Shown in pieces: positions 34,829 through 43,000 of a stretch of DNA of 64,000 bases; position 1 is the stretch's first letter; every line of letters starts with the position of its first letter. The notes beneath the pieces were generated by a model. The model was not told the DNA's origin, made no database searches, and was given only the letters and a program-made list of their open reading frames with translations. This stretch comes from JAGOBP01 sp046328575 (GTDB taxonomy: Bacteria; Chloroflexota; Anaerolineae; Fen-1058), in the NCBI GenBank assembly GCA_046328575.1, contig JAXLWI010000013.1, positions 1 to 64,000 on the forward strand, given 5' to 3'. The position numbers and the translations under genes are program-made.

Positions 34829-35239
34829 CTAAGGAAAGATTTCTTCCGCCGAAGCGCTATGTATGCGACGGTACAGCAAATAGATCAGCGCTAGCACTGC
34901 ACCCGGCAATAGACTAGCAGCAAAGGCCAAAGATGATTCCCCGGCAAGGCGGAAGCCGATTGCCAGCCAACCCAACCAACCCGTTCCCAGAAAGCCAAAG
35001 GCCGTATTCAGGCGTTGCGTCAACGGCAAGCGTCGCCAATCCTTGGCGAACAGCATCAACAACCCGACCGGTACGGTGCCGAGTTGCACGACGACCCAGG
35101 CCATGACCCAGCCATATGAGAAGGAATAATCCCCCACAATCCCAAAAGTGCTGGCGCACATCATGGCTGCCGCGCCGACAAACACCAACAAAATCCTCTG
35201 CCACTTTTCAAGTTGTTGCTCCAGATATTCGTTGGTCAT
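34829..35239 (-). CDS. Four-helix membrane protein in PadR operon
   Basis: 136 residues with four membrane helices (about 15-33, 42-60, 75-95 and 100-122) and short ends. No catalytic motif. It lies 21 bp downstream of a PadR-type repressor, an arrangement often seen for membrane proteins induced by toxic compounds or envelope stress; PadR then controls both. I recognise no named family, though its length and topology resemble small unnamed membrane proteins cotranscribed with PadR. Start chosen at the first ATG, with GGGGTAAAGGC upstream. Confidence 0.7.
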   Translation of the reverse strand: MTNEYLEQQLEKWQRILLVFVGAAAMMCASTFGIVGDYSFSYGWVMAWVVVQLGTVPVGLLMLFAKDWRRLPLTQRLNTAFGFLGTGWLGWLAIGFRLAGESSLAFAASLLPGAVLALIYLLYRRIHSASAEEIFP

Positions 35240-35260
35240 AGCCTTTACCCCTGTCTATTG

Positions 35261-35641
35261 TCAGGCTGCATTTACAACCGCTTGAAGACGTGCCGCAATC
35301 TCCGGTTGTTCAAACACTAGAATATTCCGTTGAATGAACTGCCGCAGCAATTCCAACCCAGTCTCGGTCAATTGATAATAGCGGCGTTGCGGTCCAACCG
35401 CCGACTGGCGCAGTTCACTGTTTACTACGCCCAGCGCCTCAAAGCGGTTCAACGCGCGATAAATACTGTTATCGTCGGCGGTGATGGTGCCCTGGCTAAG
35501 CGTTCTGACGGCGGCGCTCAATTCATAGGCATAGGCCGGGCGGGCATGCAGAAACAGCAACAGCCATAGGCTCAGCAGGCCCTTTTTGTAAGCGCCTTCC
35601 CAGTTTTCAAGCAGATCTTCTACAGTTGGCTTTCGTCCCAT
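35261..35641 (-). CDS. PadR-family transcriptional repressor
   Basis: 126 residues. Winged helix-turn-helix of the PadR family: LLSLWLLLFLHARPAYAYEL, ITADDNSIYRALNRFEALGV and RRYYQLTETGLELL. PadR proteins bind phenolics or lipophilic drugs and release DNA. The -10 box of its promoter lies inside a perfect inverted repeat, so it very probably represses itself and the membrane protein gene. A ribosome site, AGAGG, lies close to the ATG. It is divergent from an ArsR-type gene whose own operator is nearby. Confidence 0.88.
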   Translation of the reverse strand: MGRKPTVEDLLENWEGAYKKGLLSLWLLLFLHARPAYAYELSAAVRTLSQGTITADDNSIYRALNRFEALGVVNSELRQSAVGPQRRYYQLTETGLELLRQFIQRNILVFEQPEIAARLQAVVNAA

Positions 35642-35649
35642 CTACGCCT

Positions 35650-35694
35650 CTATTATACCACACGTATAATAGCACACTCGACGCGCGCTGTCAA
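35650..35694 (-). promoter_or_regulatory. PadR promoter and operator
   Basis: TTGACA (35689-35694), a 17-bp spacer and TATTAT (35666-35671) on the minus strand. The inverted repeat CTATTATAC (35650-35658) and GTATAATAG (35664-35672) covers the -10 and the expected start, so a PadR dimer would occlude polymerase. Confidence 0.8.
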
Positions 35695-35701
35695 TATTCA
35701 C

Positions 35702-35756
35702 TTGACGACGAGCCGGGAGCGGGTATAATCCATTTCGATATATATCGAAATGGATT
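35702..35756 (+). promoter_or_regulatory. ArsR-type promoter with 30-bp perfect palindrome
   Basis: TTGACG (35702-35707), 16 bp, TATAAT (35724-35729). A perfect 30-bp palindrome, 35727-35756, centred on CGATATATATCG, starts in the -10 box and spans the transcription start: a classic ArsR-family operator. Confidence 0.85.
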
Positions 35757-35769
35757 CACGGAGATAAAA

Positions 35770-36354
35770 ATGACCGAACTCACTTCAACCGACGAACTAC
35801 TCGATTTCTTCAAGGCACTGGCCGATGCCAATCGTCTAAAGATCGTGGGCTTGTTGGCTCAGCAATCTTACACTGTGGAACAACTCGCCGCCATGTTGGA
35901 ATTAGGTGCTTCCACTGTATCGCATCATTTAAGCATGCTGTCGCACGTCGGACTGGTGTCCGCCAAGGCCGAGCAATACTACAACGTGTACTCGCTCAAC
36001 CTCGCGGCGATTCAGAGTATGGCACAACGCTTGCTTGCCCGTGAAGAGTTACCCAAGTTGGCCGACGAGGTCGATCGGACGGCGTATGACCGCAAAGTAA
36101 TGGCGGCCTTCGTGCGGTCCGATGGCACGATCCGTTCCTTCCCAGCCCAGGAAAAGAAGTTTCAGGTGCTGCTGCGTTACGTGCTCGATGCCTTTGAGCC
36201 CGGGCAACGCTACACTGAGAAACAGGTTAACAATCGGCTTGCCAAATACAGCGACGATACGGCTGCTTTACGACGCGGCCTCATCGAATACAAGTTGATG
36301 GCGCGCGAAGCCGCCGCGGGCGGCAGCACCTACTGGCGCATCGATCAAAGTTAG
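35770..36354 (+). CDS. ArsR-family regulator with C-terminal DUF2087
   Basis: 194 residues. N-terminal ArsR-type winged helix (about 1-85): LLDFFKALADANRLKIVGLL and STVSHHLSMLSHVGLVSAK, without the usual metal-binding cysteines. The C-terminal DUF2087 domain (about 115-190) has YVLDAFEPGQRYTEKQVN and RRGLIEYKLMAREAAAGG. The combination occurs in regulators whose ligand is unknown, and loss of the metal site points to another signal. GGAG lies ahead of the ATG at 35770. The 30-bp palindrome upstream should be its own operator. Confidence 0.85.
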   Translation: MTELTSTDELLDFFKALADANRLKIVGLLAQQSYTVEQLAAMLELGASTVSHHLSMLSHVGLVSAKAEQYYNVYSLNLAAIQSMAQRLLAREELPKLADEVDRTAYDRKVMAAFVRSDGTIRSFPAQEKKFQVLLRYVLDAFEPGQRYTEKQVNNRLAKYSDDTAALRRGLIEYKLMAREAAAGGSTYWRIDQS

Positions 36355-36421
36355 GTTCGTGAACCTTGTTCGCAAGTTGACGGTATAATCTGCAACACAT
36401 CGACCGACCAAGCGAGAAGCC

Positions 36422-36898
36422 ATGACCGACGAACAGACACAACTTATCGAGGAACTGGATGCCGCGCGTGCGACTATGCGCACATTGATCGCCGATCTCG
36501 TACCCGACAGCGAGATCTATCCCGGCTGGACACTGCGCCAGTTTCTAGCGCATCTCACCGGTTGGGACGATGTAACGGCGACCACACTGCGCGCGCATGC
36601 CCGCAACGAGACGCCCGCCACGCCGGTCTCGGCCGGTATCGACGCATACAACGCCGAATCCGTCTCGACACGCGAAACGCTTGATCTCGATCACATCCTC
36701 AAAGAATGGGAACTGGCGCGCGCTGAACTCAAGGCAGCCATTCGCGCGTTGACGCCGGAGCAGATGGCCGCGCCGCTGCTGCATCCGTGGGGGCGCGTCA
36801 GCACGGTCGCCAAACTGGTGCAGATTATGATTGAGCACGAAGGCGAAGAGCACGCCAACGAACTCCGCGCGATGAAGGCCCGGCAAGCCGCCGCCTAG
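36422..36898 (+). CDS. DinB/ClbS-like four-helix-bundle protein
   Basis: 158 residues of the DinB superfamily (ClbS/DfsB-like or DUF664 side). Metal-site candidates are the histidines in FLAHLTGWDD (about 42-51) and EHEGEEHANEL (near the end), giving the family's three-histidine type pattern. Members act as thiol transferases, metal-dependent hydrolases or colibactin-protection enzymes; here the role is open. It lies 67 bp after the ArsR gene, with its own TATAAT at 36384-36389, and is followed by a strong terminator. Confidence 0.75.
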   Translation: MTDEQTQLIEELDAARATMRTLIADLVPDSEIYPGWTLRQFLAHLTGWDDVTATTLRAHARNETPATPVSAGIDAYNAESVSTRETLDLDHILKEWELARAELKAAIRALTPEQMAAPLLHPWGRVSTVAKLVQIMIEHEGEEHANELRAMKARQAAA

Positions 36899-36920
36899 TC
36901 CCGACCACTTCGATCAACCC

Positions 36921-36952
36921 AAAGACGGATGCTCACACCAGCATCCGTCTTT
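36921..36952 (+). terminator. Rho-independent terminator after the DinB-like gene
   Basis: A 13-bp perfect stem (36921-36933 with 36940-36952), a 6-nt loop and a T-run ending in TTTT. Confidence 0.88.
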
Positions 36953-36984
36953 TGTCATTAGTCGTTTGTCATTTATAATTTTCA
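36950..36984 (+). repeat. Period-7 tract that also supplies a promoter
   Basis: TTTTGTC, ATTAGTC, GTTTGTC, ATTTATA, ATTTTCA. The tract contains TTGTCA (36952-36957) and, after 16 bp, TATAAT (36974-36979), a near-consensus promoter that ends six bases before the ATG at 36986. Confidence 0.7.
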
Positions 36985-36985
36985 C

Positions 36986-38647
36986 ATGCGTACTTTGCGG
37001 CAATGCCTCCTCGATGTCGATCCGATTTTGCTGCGCGTGATCGCCGCCCGTTGGTCGATCGATGCCACCGGCGCGAAGCCGCGGGATCTGATCGCGCAGT
37101 TAGAAAACGCGATCGGCGACCCGGCGCGATCGAGCCCGCTGCTCGATCAACTCACGGCGGCCGAGCGGGATGCGTTGCGCACTGTATTAGCCGCCGGTGG
37201 CACATTGCCCGCGCCCGGTTTCGCGCAACGCTTCGGCGTCATTCGCTTGCTGGGCCCAGCGCGCCTCGAACGCGAGCAACCATGGCGCGCACCGGCTAAC
37301 GCCGCCGAAGGCCTGTGGTATTTGGGCCTGATTTACAAGGGTTTTGAGCAGCTGCCCAACGGCACGATGCGCGAAGTGTTCATCGCCCCGCAGGAACTGG
37401 CGCCGCTGCTGCCACGCTTAAAGAGCAGCACACCCAACGTCGAGCCTTTGCCAATTGCGTCTGGGCCCGATCAGATCAGCGCCAGTGCGGCCAGCCTCGC
37501 CGACGATATCTGCACCGTGCTGAGCCATCTGCACAACCAGTTCGTACGCACGCAAGGTCGAGCGACAGCCAGCCTGCTACGAACCGGGTTGTCCAAGTAT
37601 CTGCGTGAGGCTGATAGTGCGCGTTTCGACTTCGCATTGCACACCGCCGAACGCGCGCAACTGGTCAAACTCGCCGGGCAGCGCTTGAAGCCCGACGCGC
37701 GCCTCAGCACTGAATGGCTGCAAGCCGCCGAACTCGATCAACAGCGGCGCTTGTTTGAAGCGTGGCGGGCCGATCCAACTTGGTCGGATCTGGCGCATGT
37801 CGCGTCGCTTCAAATCGAACGCGCTGTTTCGATTCAAACGGACGTTGTCGCTATCCGCGCGGCTATTTTGCAAGCGCTGCGCGCCGCAGTGCCGCAAGCC
37901 TGGCACACCATCGATTCTTTGCTACAGCGGCTCAAATCTCAGTCGCCCGATTTTCTGCGCACCGACTTCGATGCCGATTACGTTCGCGCCGCCGATAGTG
38001 GTGAATACTTACGCGGCTTTAGTGCGTGGGAGCGGGTGGAAGGCGCGCTCATCCGATCGATCTTGAGCGGCCCGTTGCACTGGTTGGGGATTGTTAATCT
38101 GGCCGCTGGCGATCAACCCTCCGCGTTCACTCTCACGTCGCTTGGTGCAGCGCTGTTTGGCTTAGAGACCGATTTGTCTGATAGCCGTCCCGCGCGGCAT
38201 TTCACGGTGCGCGCCAACGCTACGCTTGAGGTCGCCGCCGCGCGCCGCTATGATCGCTTCCAAGCGGCCCGCATCGCCGAGTTGATCGCGATCGACGGCG
38301 ACACGTATCGTTATCGGCTGACACCGTCATCACTAGCACGCGCGGTCTCGCAAAAAATCGATGCGGCCAAAGTGATCGACTTCTTGTCGCGAGCGAGCGG
38401 TCAAGCGCTGCCGCCAACGCTGGCCAAAGCGATTCAACGTTGGTCGAGCAAAGGCACAGAAGTGAAAGTGGAACGCGCCGTGATCGTGCGCGTGAAGGAC
38501 GCGGCGATTCTAAAGCGTCTGCAAGAATCGCCGAAAACGCGGAACATCTCGATCGAACCGTTGGGGCCGACGGCTGCGCGCATCAACGAGAAGGACTGGC
38601 CGAAGTTGGTGTCGATTCTGGCCGAGGCAGGTGTGTTGGTGGATTGA
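36986..38647 (+). CDS. XPB/Ssl2-type helicase-associated domain protein
   Basis: 553 residues without helicase motifs. The C-terminal third matches the helicase_C_3/XPB-Ssl2-like domain: FTVRANATLEVAAARRYDRF, LIAIDGDTYRYRLTPSSLAR and the closing AARINEKDWPKLVSILAEAG. The N-terminal two thirds are helical winged-helix-like modules (RSSPLLDQLTAAERDALR). Such lone proteins are common in Chloroflexota and actinobacteria and probably bind DNA, but no activity is known. The -10 box lies six bases from the ATG, with no ribosome site, so the mRNA is probably leaderless. Confidence 0.78.
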   Translation: MRTLRQCLLDVDPILLRVIAARWSIDATGAKPRDLIAQLENAIGDPARSSPLLDQLTAAERDALRTVLAAGGTLPAPGFAQRFGVIRLLGPARLEREQPWRAPANAAEGLWYLGLIYKGFEQLPNGTMREVFIAPQELAPLLPRLKSSTPNVEPLPIASGPDQISASAASLADDICTVLSHLHNQFVRTQGRATASLLRTGLSKYLREADSARFDFALHTAERAQLVKLAGQRLKPDARLSTEWLQAAELDQQRRLFEAWRADPTWSDLAHVASLQIERAVSIQTDVVAIRAAILQALRAAVPQAWHTIDSLLQRLKSQSPDFLRTDFDADYVRAADSGEYLRGFSAWERVEGALIRSILSGPLHWLGIVNLAAGDQPSAFTLTSLGAALFGLETDLSDSRPARHFTVRANATLEVAAARRYDRFQAARIAELIAIDGDTYRYRLTPSSLARAVSQKIDAAKVIDFLSRASGQALPPTLAKAIQRWSSKGTEVKVERAVIVRVKDAAILKRLQESPKTRNISIEPLGPTAARINEKDWPKLVSILAEAGVLVD

Positions 38648-38696
38648 AAGTAGGCAAGTAGATACGGCCCTAATCCCTGCTCCCTAGTCCCTGATC
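38648..38696. repeat. Period-7 word tract running into the next gene's end
   Basis: Seven heptamers: AAGTAGG, CAAGTAG, ATACGGC, CCTAATC, CCTGCTC, CCTAGTC, CCTGATC. It begins right after the helicase-associated gene's stop and extends into the last codons of the convergent dehydrogenase-like gene. Confidence 0.75.
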
Positions 38697-39470
38697 CCCA
38701 TATTCATAAAACCCTCGCCCGCTTTTCTTTCCCAACCAACCTGCGCGCACGAACTGCTTCAACAGCGGCGCAGGTCGATAGTGATCGTCACCGTACTCGT
38801 CGAATAGGCCGCGCAGCACCGCCAGCACGATGTCCAGGCCGATCAAATCGCCCCACTCCAGCGGCCCGCGCGGATAGTTGGTGCCAAGCTTCATCGCGGT
38901 GTCGATGTCGCGGGCTTGCGCCACATCTTCCATTAGCGCATACGCCGCTTCGTTGACGAGGCCGCACACGATGCGAGGTAAGACTAAGCCCACGCTGTCT
39001 TGCACTACCGCCGTTTCCAGACCTAAATCGCTGAAGAATTGCTGCGCGTTGTCCAACCAGGCAGAGTGAGTTTGAAGTCCGGCGGCTAATTCGATGAGGT
39101 TACCTTTACCGATCGGTGGCAGCGCGCCAAGGCCCACCACGCGATCGGGATGTGCGATCCACGCCGCGATCTGTGTGGCGGTTACCGAGAGTGACGTTGA
39201 AAGGAGCAGCCGATCGGGCGGCAGAGATCGATCGAGGCTGCGTACCACGTCGCGTTTGAGATCGATCGAATCAACGAGACACTCAAGCGCGAAGTCGGCT
39301 GTGTGAGCATCGTCGCCGAGTCGTGTCAGGCCCGTCTCTTGCATCACATCTTCACTGGTGAAAGCAACTGTGGTGTGGCCCGCATCGATACACAGCGCCG
39401 TCAGATCATCAACTAGCGGCGTTTCACCCACGACGACAACTTTAACTCCAGAAGATCGAGCGGGCGTCAT
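38670..39470 (-). CDS. 3-hydroxyacyl-CoA dehydrogenase-like protein with degenerate NAD motif
   Basis: 266 residues. The C-terminal 3HCDH domain is clear: QDSVGLVLPRIVCGLVNEAA, YPRGPLEWGDLIGLDIVLA and AGWLGKKSGRGFYEYG. The N-terminal Rossmann part begins VKVVVVGETPLVDDL, where the glycine-rich GxGxxG loop is lost, and the catalytic region before the C-domain is also altered. NAD binding may be weak or absent, so it may not be a normal dehydrogenase. The final residues are coded by a period-7 repeat. The start has TACAAT seven bases upstream, with no ribosome site. Confidence 0.72.
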   Translation of the reverse strand: MTPARSSGVKVVVVGETPLVDDLTALCIDAGHTTVAFTSEDVMQETGLTRLGDDAHTADFALECLVDSIDLKRDVVRSLDRSLPPDRLLLSTSLSVTATQIAAWIAHPDRVVGLGALPPIGKGNLIELAAGLQTHSAWLDNAQQFFSDLGLETAVVQDSVGLVLPRIVCGLVNEAAYALMEDVAQARDIDTAMKLGTNYPRGPLEWGDLIGLDIVLAVLRGLFDEYGDDHYRPAPLLKQFVRAGWLGKKSGRGFYEYGDQGLGSRD

Positions 39471-39477
39471 AAAGGAA

Positions 39478-39483
39478 ATTGTA
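39478..39483 (-). promoter_or_regulatory. -10 box seven bases before an ATG (probable leaderless start)
   Basis: TACAAT on the minus strand is followed by TTCCTTT and then the ATG at 39470. No Shine-Dalgarno is present. Confidence 0.45.
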
Positions 39484-39500
39484 GCACGACCGGCGTGATG

Positions 39501-39971
39501 CTAGTGCCAGCCCAACGCTTTGTAAGCAGCCACCACCATCACACACACCGGCTCGGTTTTGCATTCGACTCCGGCGACTTCCATGTTGATAGGGCCATAA
39601 TCATAGGGGCGGCGGCCCATGAGCGAGCGAATCGTCGCTTCGAGATTGTGGCGCACTTCTGCTTCCGACGAACCATGCTGCTCGACGAACAAGCCGCGCA
39701 GCGTATTGGGCTCTTGTGTCCAACTCAAGCCCGCCCACGCCCACTTGCCCGGCACAGTTTCAGTCTGGCTCGCTAACACCACGTACAAGCGATCGCCATA
39801 GTCTTTTGGCTCACCCACAAAGGGCGCATGTACGATCGTGCTGTACGGTGGAATGACCGACGAAAGATGGATCAAGTTGTAGTTGCCGACGTGCGCGTCA
39901 TACATCGCATTGTCAAACGCGGCCAAGGGAGTCGGGCCGTCGCCGCGGCCCACGGTGAGATAGATTTTCAT
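39501..39971 (-). CDS. Pyruvoyl-dependent arginine decarboxylase
   Basis: 156 residues. It makes agmatine from arginine, using a pyruvoyl group formed by self-cleavage between two serines. The cleavage site is in NLIHLSSVIPP (Ser37-Ser38), and family parts are MKIYLTVGRGDGPTPLAAFD, YGDRLYVVLASQ and KWAWAGLSW. Typical length. In archaea and some bacteria this feeds polyamine synthesis; agmatinase and other polyamine genes are not seen here. The ATG at 39971 is preferred: GGAGAG precedes it, whereas the longer reading (39983) would use that site as codons. Monocistronic in appearance. Confidence 0.88.
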   Translation of the reverse strand: MKIYLTVGRGDGPTPLAAFDNAMYDAHVGNYNLIHLSSVIPPYSTIVHAPFVGEPKDYGDRLYVVLASQTETVPGKWAWAGLSWTQEPNTLRGLFVEQHGSSEAEVRHNLEATIRSLMGRRPYDYGPINMEVAGVECKTEPVCVMVVAAYKALGWH

Positions 39972-40037
39972 AACACTCTCCATGAGGTGAGTTAAGATAG
40001 CGGCGCAATTCTATCACAGCCACGCCGTCGGCAACAA

Positions 40038-40072
40038 ACAACCCGATCGGTTTCGGCAGCCGATCGGGTTGT
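40038..40072 (-). terminator. Terminator after the pullulanase gene
   Basis: A 13-bp perfect stem, 40038-40050 with 40060-40072, and a 9-nt loop. Read leftward it continues GTTTGTTGCC. Ends the 4.2-kb leftward gene. Confidence 0.75.
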
Positions 40073-40097
40073 TGTTAGCCGTTACAACGTTGGTGAG

Positions 40098-43000
40098 TTA
40101 GTTGCCGCACGGCGCGACGTTGCGCCAATTCGGCACGTTATCGTTGACGATCTGCGAGCCGTTACTGCCATAGCTCAACGTCAACTGACGATTCGAGATC
40201 TCACCACAGGTGTTGTCCTTCTCGACGTGATCCCAATCACCGAGCGTGTACTTGTACTCGATCTGGGTCGTCTCTTTACCGGTGAGCGTGATCGTCCAGT
40301 GCGTGGCATCGACGCGCGTCAGTACCACGCCGCCCGGATTCCACTGCGGCAGGCCGCCATCCAGTCGATCGAGGAAGCCCGCGATGTAAACCGAGCGGCC
40401 AGTGGCATCCGTCGTCGACGGCACGGTCACGTTGAACGTCAGCGAGACGGTGCGCAGCGTCGCCGTCGCCGACACTTCTGCCGAGTTGCCCGATCGATTG
40501 AATGACAGATCGACCGCGCGCACGACGTAGTAGTACGTGGTATTCTCGACGACGTTGGTGTCGTTGTAACTGTTTGTACCTGCGACGAGCGCCTGCACAG
40601 TGTACGGTCCGCCCGCGGTCGCGCTGCGCAGGACTTCGTAACCATACAACGTCGGATCACCTGCAATTGCATCCCATGTTAATTGAATGCCCGCTGGTGA
40701 CGAGGCGATAATGTTCAGGCCGGTTGGCACGCTCGGCGCAGTCGTGTCTGAGCTGGCATTCACCGTCAACTTGCCGGGATTCGGCGGGGTCGCGCCACTT
40801 GCGATCGGACCGTTGAGATCCGCGTACAGCCAATCGCGACCATTGGTGGTCGTGTAGCGATACACATAATCAAATGAACCGACGACATCGGGCAACAGGC
40901 TCGCCATGAACTCATCGTTGTTGCCCGCATCGACGTTGAAGCTGGCATCGACCCACGTCCACGCGGGATTGTTCGCCGGATTACTACCGCTGGGGCCAAA
41001 GCCCAATTGCGCGCGCAGACTCTCAGTCGCGCCGGGCTGATTGGTCGCGCCATCGATCCAGACCTGACCGTAAGCATTGTCGGTGCGATTGATCGCGCTG
41101 ATGGTGTGATTCATCGACGGCGGCCACTGCAGGTTCGCCCACCCGATCGTGAGGTGCGGTAACCCGCTGGCTTCATTCGAATCTTTACTTTCGTTGCCCA
41201 CCGCATCGAGCGCGCGGACCACGTAGTAATACTGAGTGGCATTGCGCAGGCCGGTATCGGTGAACGTCGTGCCGGTTACCGGCGCAACATTAACCTTCAC
41301 CCAACCGCCGCCGCTGACCGGGCTGCGATAGACGTTATAGCCGACCGCGCCGGAGACGCTATTCCACGCCAGACTGATTTGTGCGTTGCCCTCGTTGGTG
41401 ACTGCCAGGCCCTTCGGGGCCGCGGTCGGCTTCAGATCGACGAAGCCCGTCAGCAGCACCCACGCGCTGCGCGGACCAAGCGTGCCGACCAGTTGTCCGT
41501 TGGCGACGGTCACTGTGCCGGGGCCGCCCGTGCCGACGCCGTAGATCGTTTGCAGCTTGGTGCCATTGGGCAGATAGCCCGCGACTGGAATCGCACCGGA
41601 GCGCGTCTGGGTGCTGCGATTGATGAGCACCACTGCCGCTTGATAGTCAACCTTGCGGCCATAGGCGATCACTTCTGACGCGTCGTCGGCGAGCAGCACA
41701 TTGAAGTCGCCGCCGGTGAGCGCCGGTGAAACTTGGCGCAGCAAACCCAGCTTGCGATAGTGCTGCAGCAAGGCATTGTCGATGGTGCCACCGACGTTGC
41801 CCCACGGGAACGTGCGGCGATCATCGGGATCGTCATCGCCCGTCATACCAACTTCGTCGCCATAGTAGACGGTCGGCGCGCCGGGCACCGTAAACTGAAT
41901 CAGCGACGCGATTTGCAAGCGCAGTTTGCCATCGGCCACATTAGCGGCGTTCTGTTCTTTATCGGCCGTTGTGTCCGCACCGGGCGTCAACGTCCACAAC
42001 AAGCGCTCGGTGTCGTGGCTATCGAGAAGGTTCATGGCTGAATAGTACGCGGCATCTGGATAATCTTCGCGGATCGATAGAAGACGATTGGCGAACTCAG
42101 ACGGCGCGATGATGCGGCCGCTGTCCGCGAAGCCCTTCGAGTCGAAGCCGCCGGGCGCCAACAAACCGATCACGGCGTCGCGGAACCGATAGCTCATCGT
42201 GGTATCCGCGCGATCGCCGCGTAACATCCGCAGCAGCGTGCTGTCCTTCTGCCACGTCTCGCTGACGATCAACGCGTCGCTCTTGGTACTCTTTACCACC
42301 TGCCGGAAAATCTCCCAGTACCCAGCCGGGAATGACGAGTCGCCCATCACGTCCATGCGCCACGCTGAAGCGCCTTGATCCAGCCAGTAACGGCTGACGC
42401 TGTTGGCGCTGGTCAGGAAGTACTGCTGCACGGCGGGCAGACTCTTGTTGATGACGGGAATGCTGTCGAAGCCAAACCAACCATCATACGTTGCGGAGTT
42501 GGCTCCAGCGCTGCCCGCGCACGTGCCTGTGCCAGCGGCGACATCGTGGAAGGTGAACCACGCGCGATAGGGCGAGTTCACATCTTCGCACGCGCCTACC
42601 GTCGGATAGTGGTGATAGCGATCGAAGAACGGGCTGTCCGACGACATGTGATTGAATACGCCGTCGAGAATGACGCGCATGCCCAACAACTTGGCCGCCT
42701 TCGTCAGCAGTTTGAAATCGTTGAGTGTGCCCAGCGCCGGATCGATCCTGTAGTAATCGGCGGTGTCATAGCGATGGTTCGACTTCGCCCAGAAGATCGG
42801 GTTGAAGTAGATCGCCGTGACGCCGAGGCTCTTGAGGTACAGCAACTTCTCGGTCACCCCTTGCAAATCGCCACCCATGTAATCGCGGCCGCGCGGCTGT
42901 TCGAGCGGACTTGAAGCGGGCGGATTCGGATCGAAGCGCCACGGACAAGAAGCCGATGTCGCACCCGCGTAGTTGCGGCAGAAGCCTTCGGGCAGCGTGC

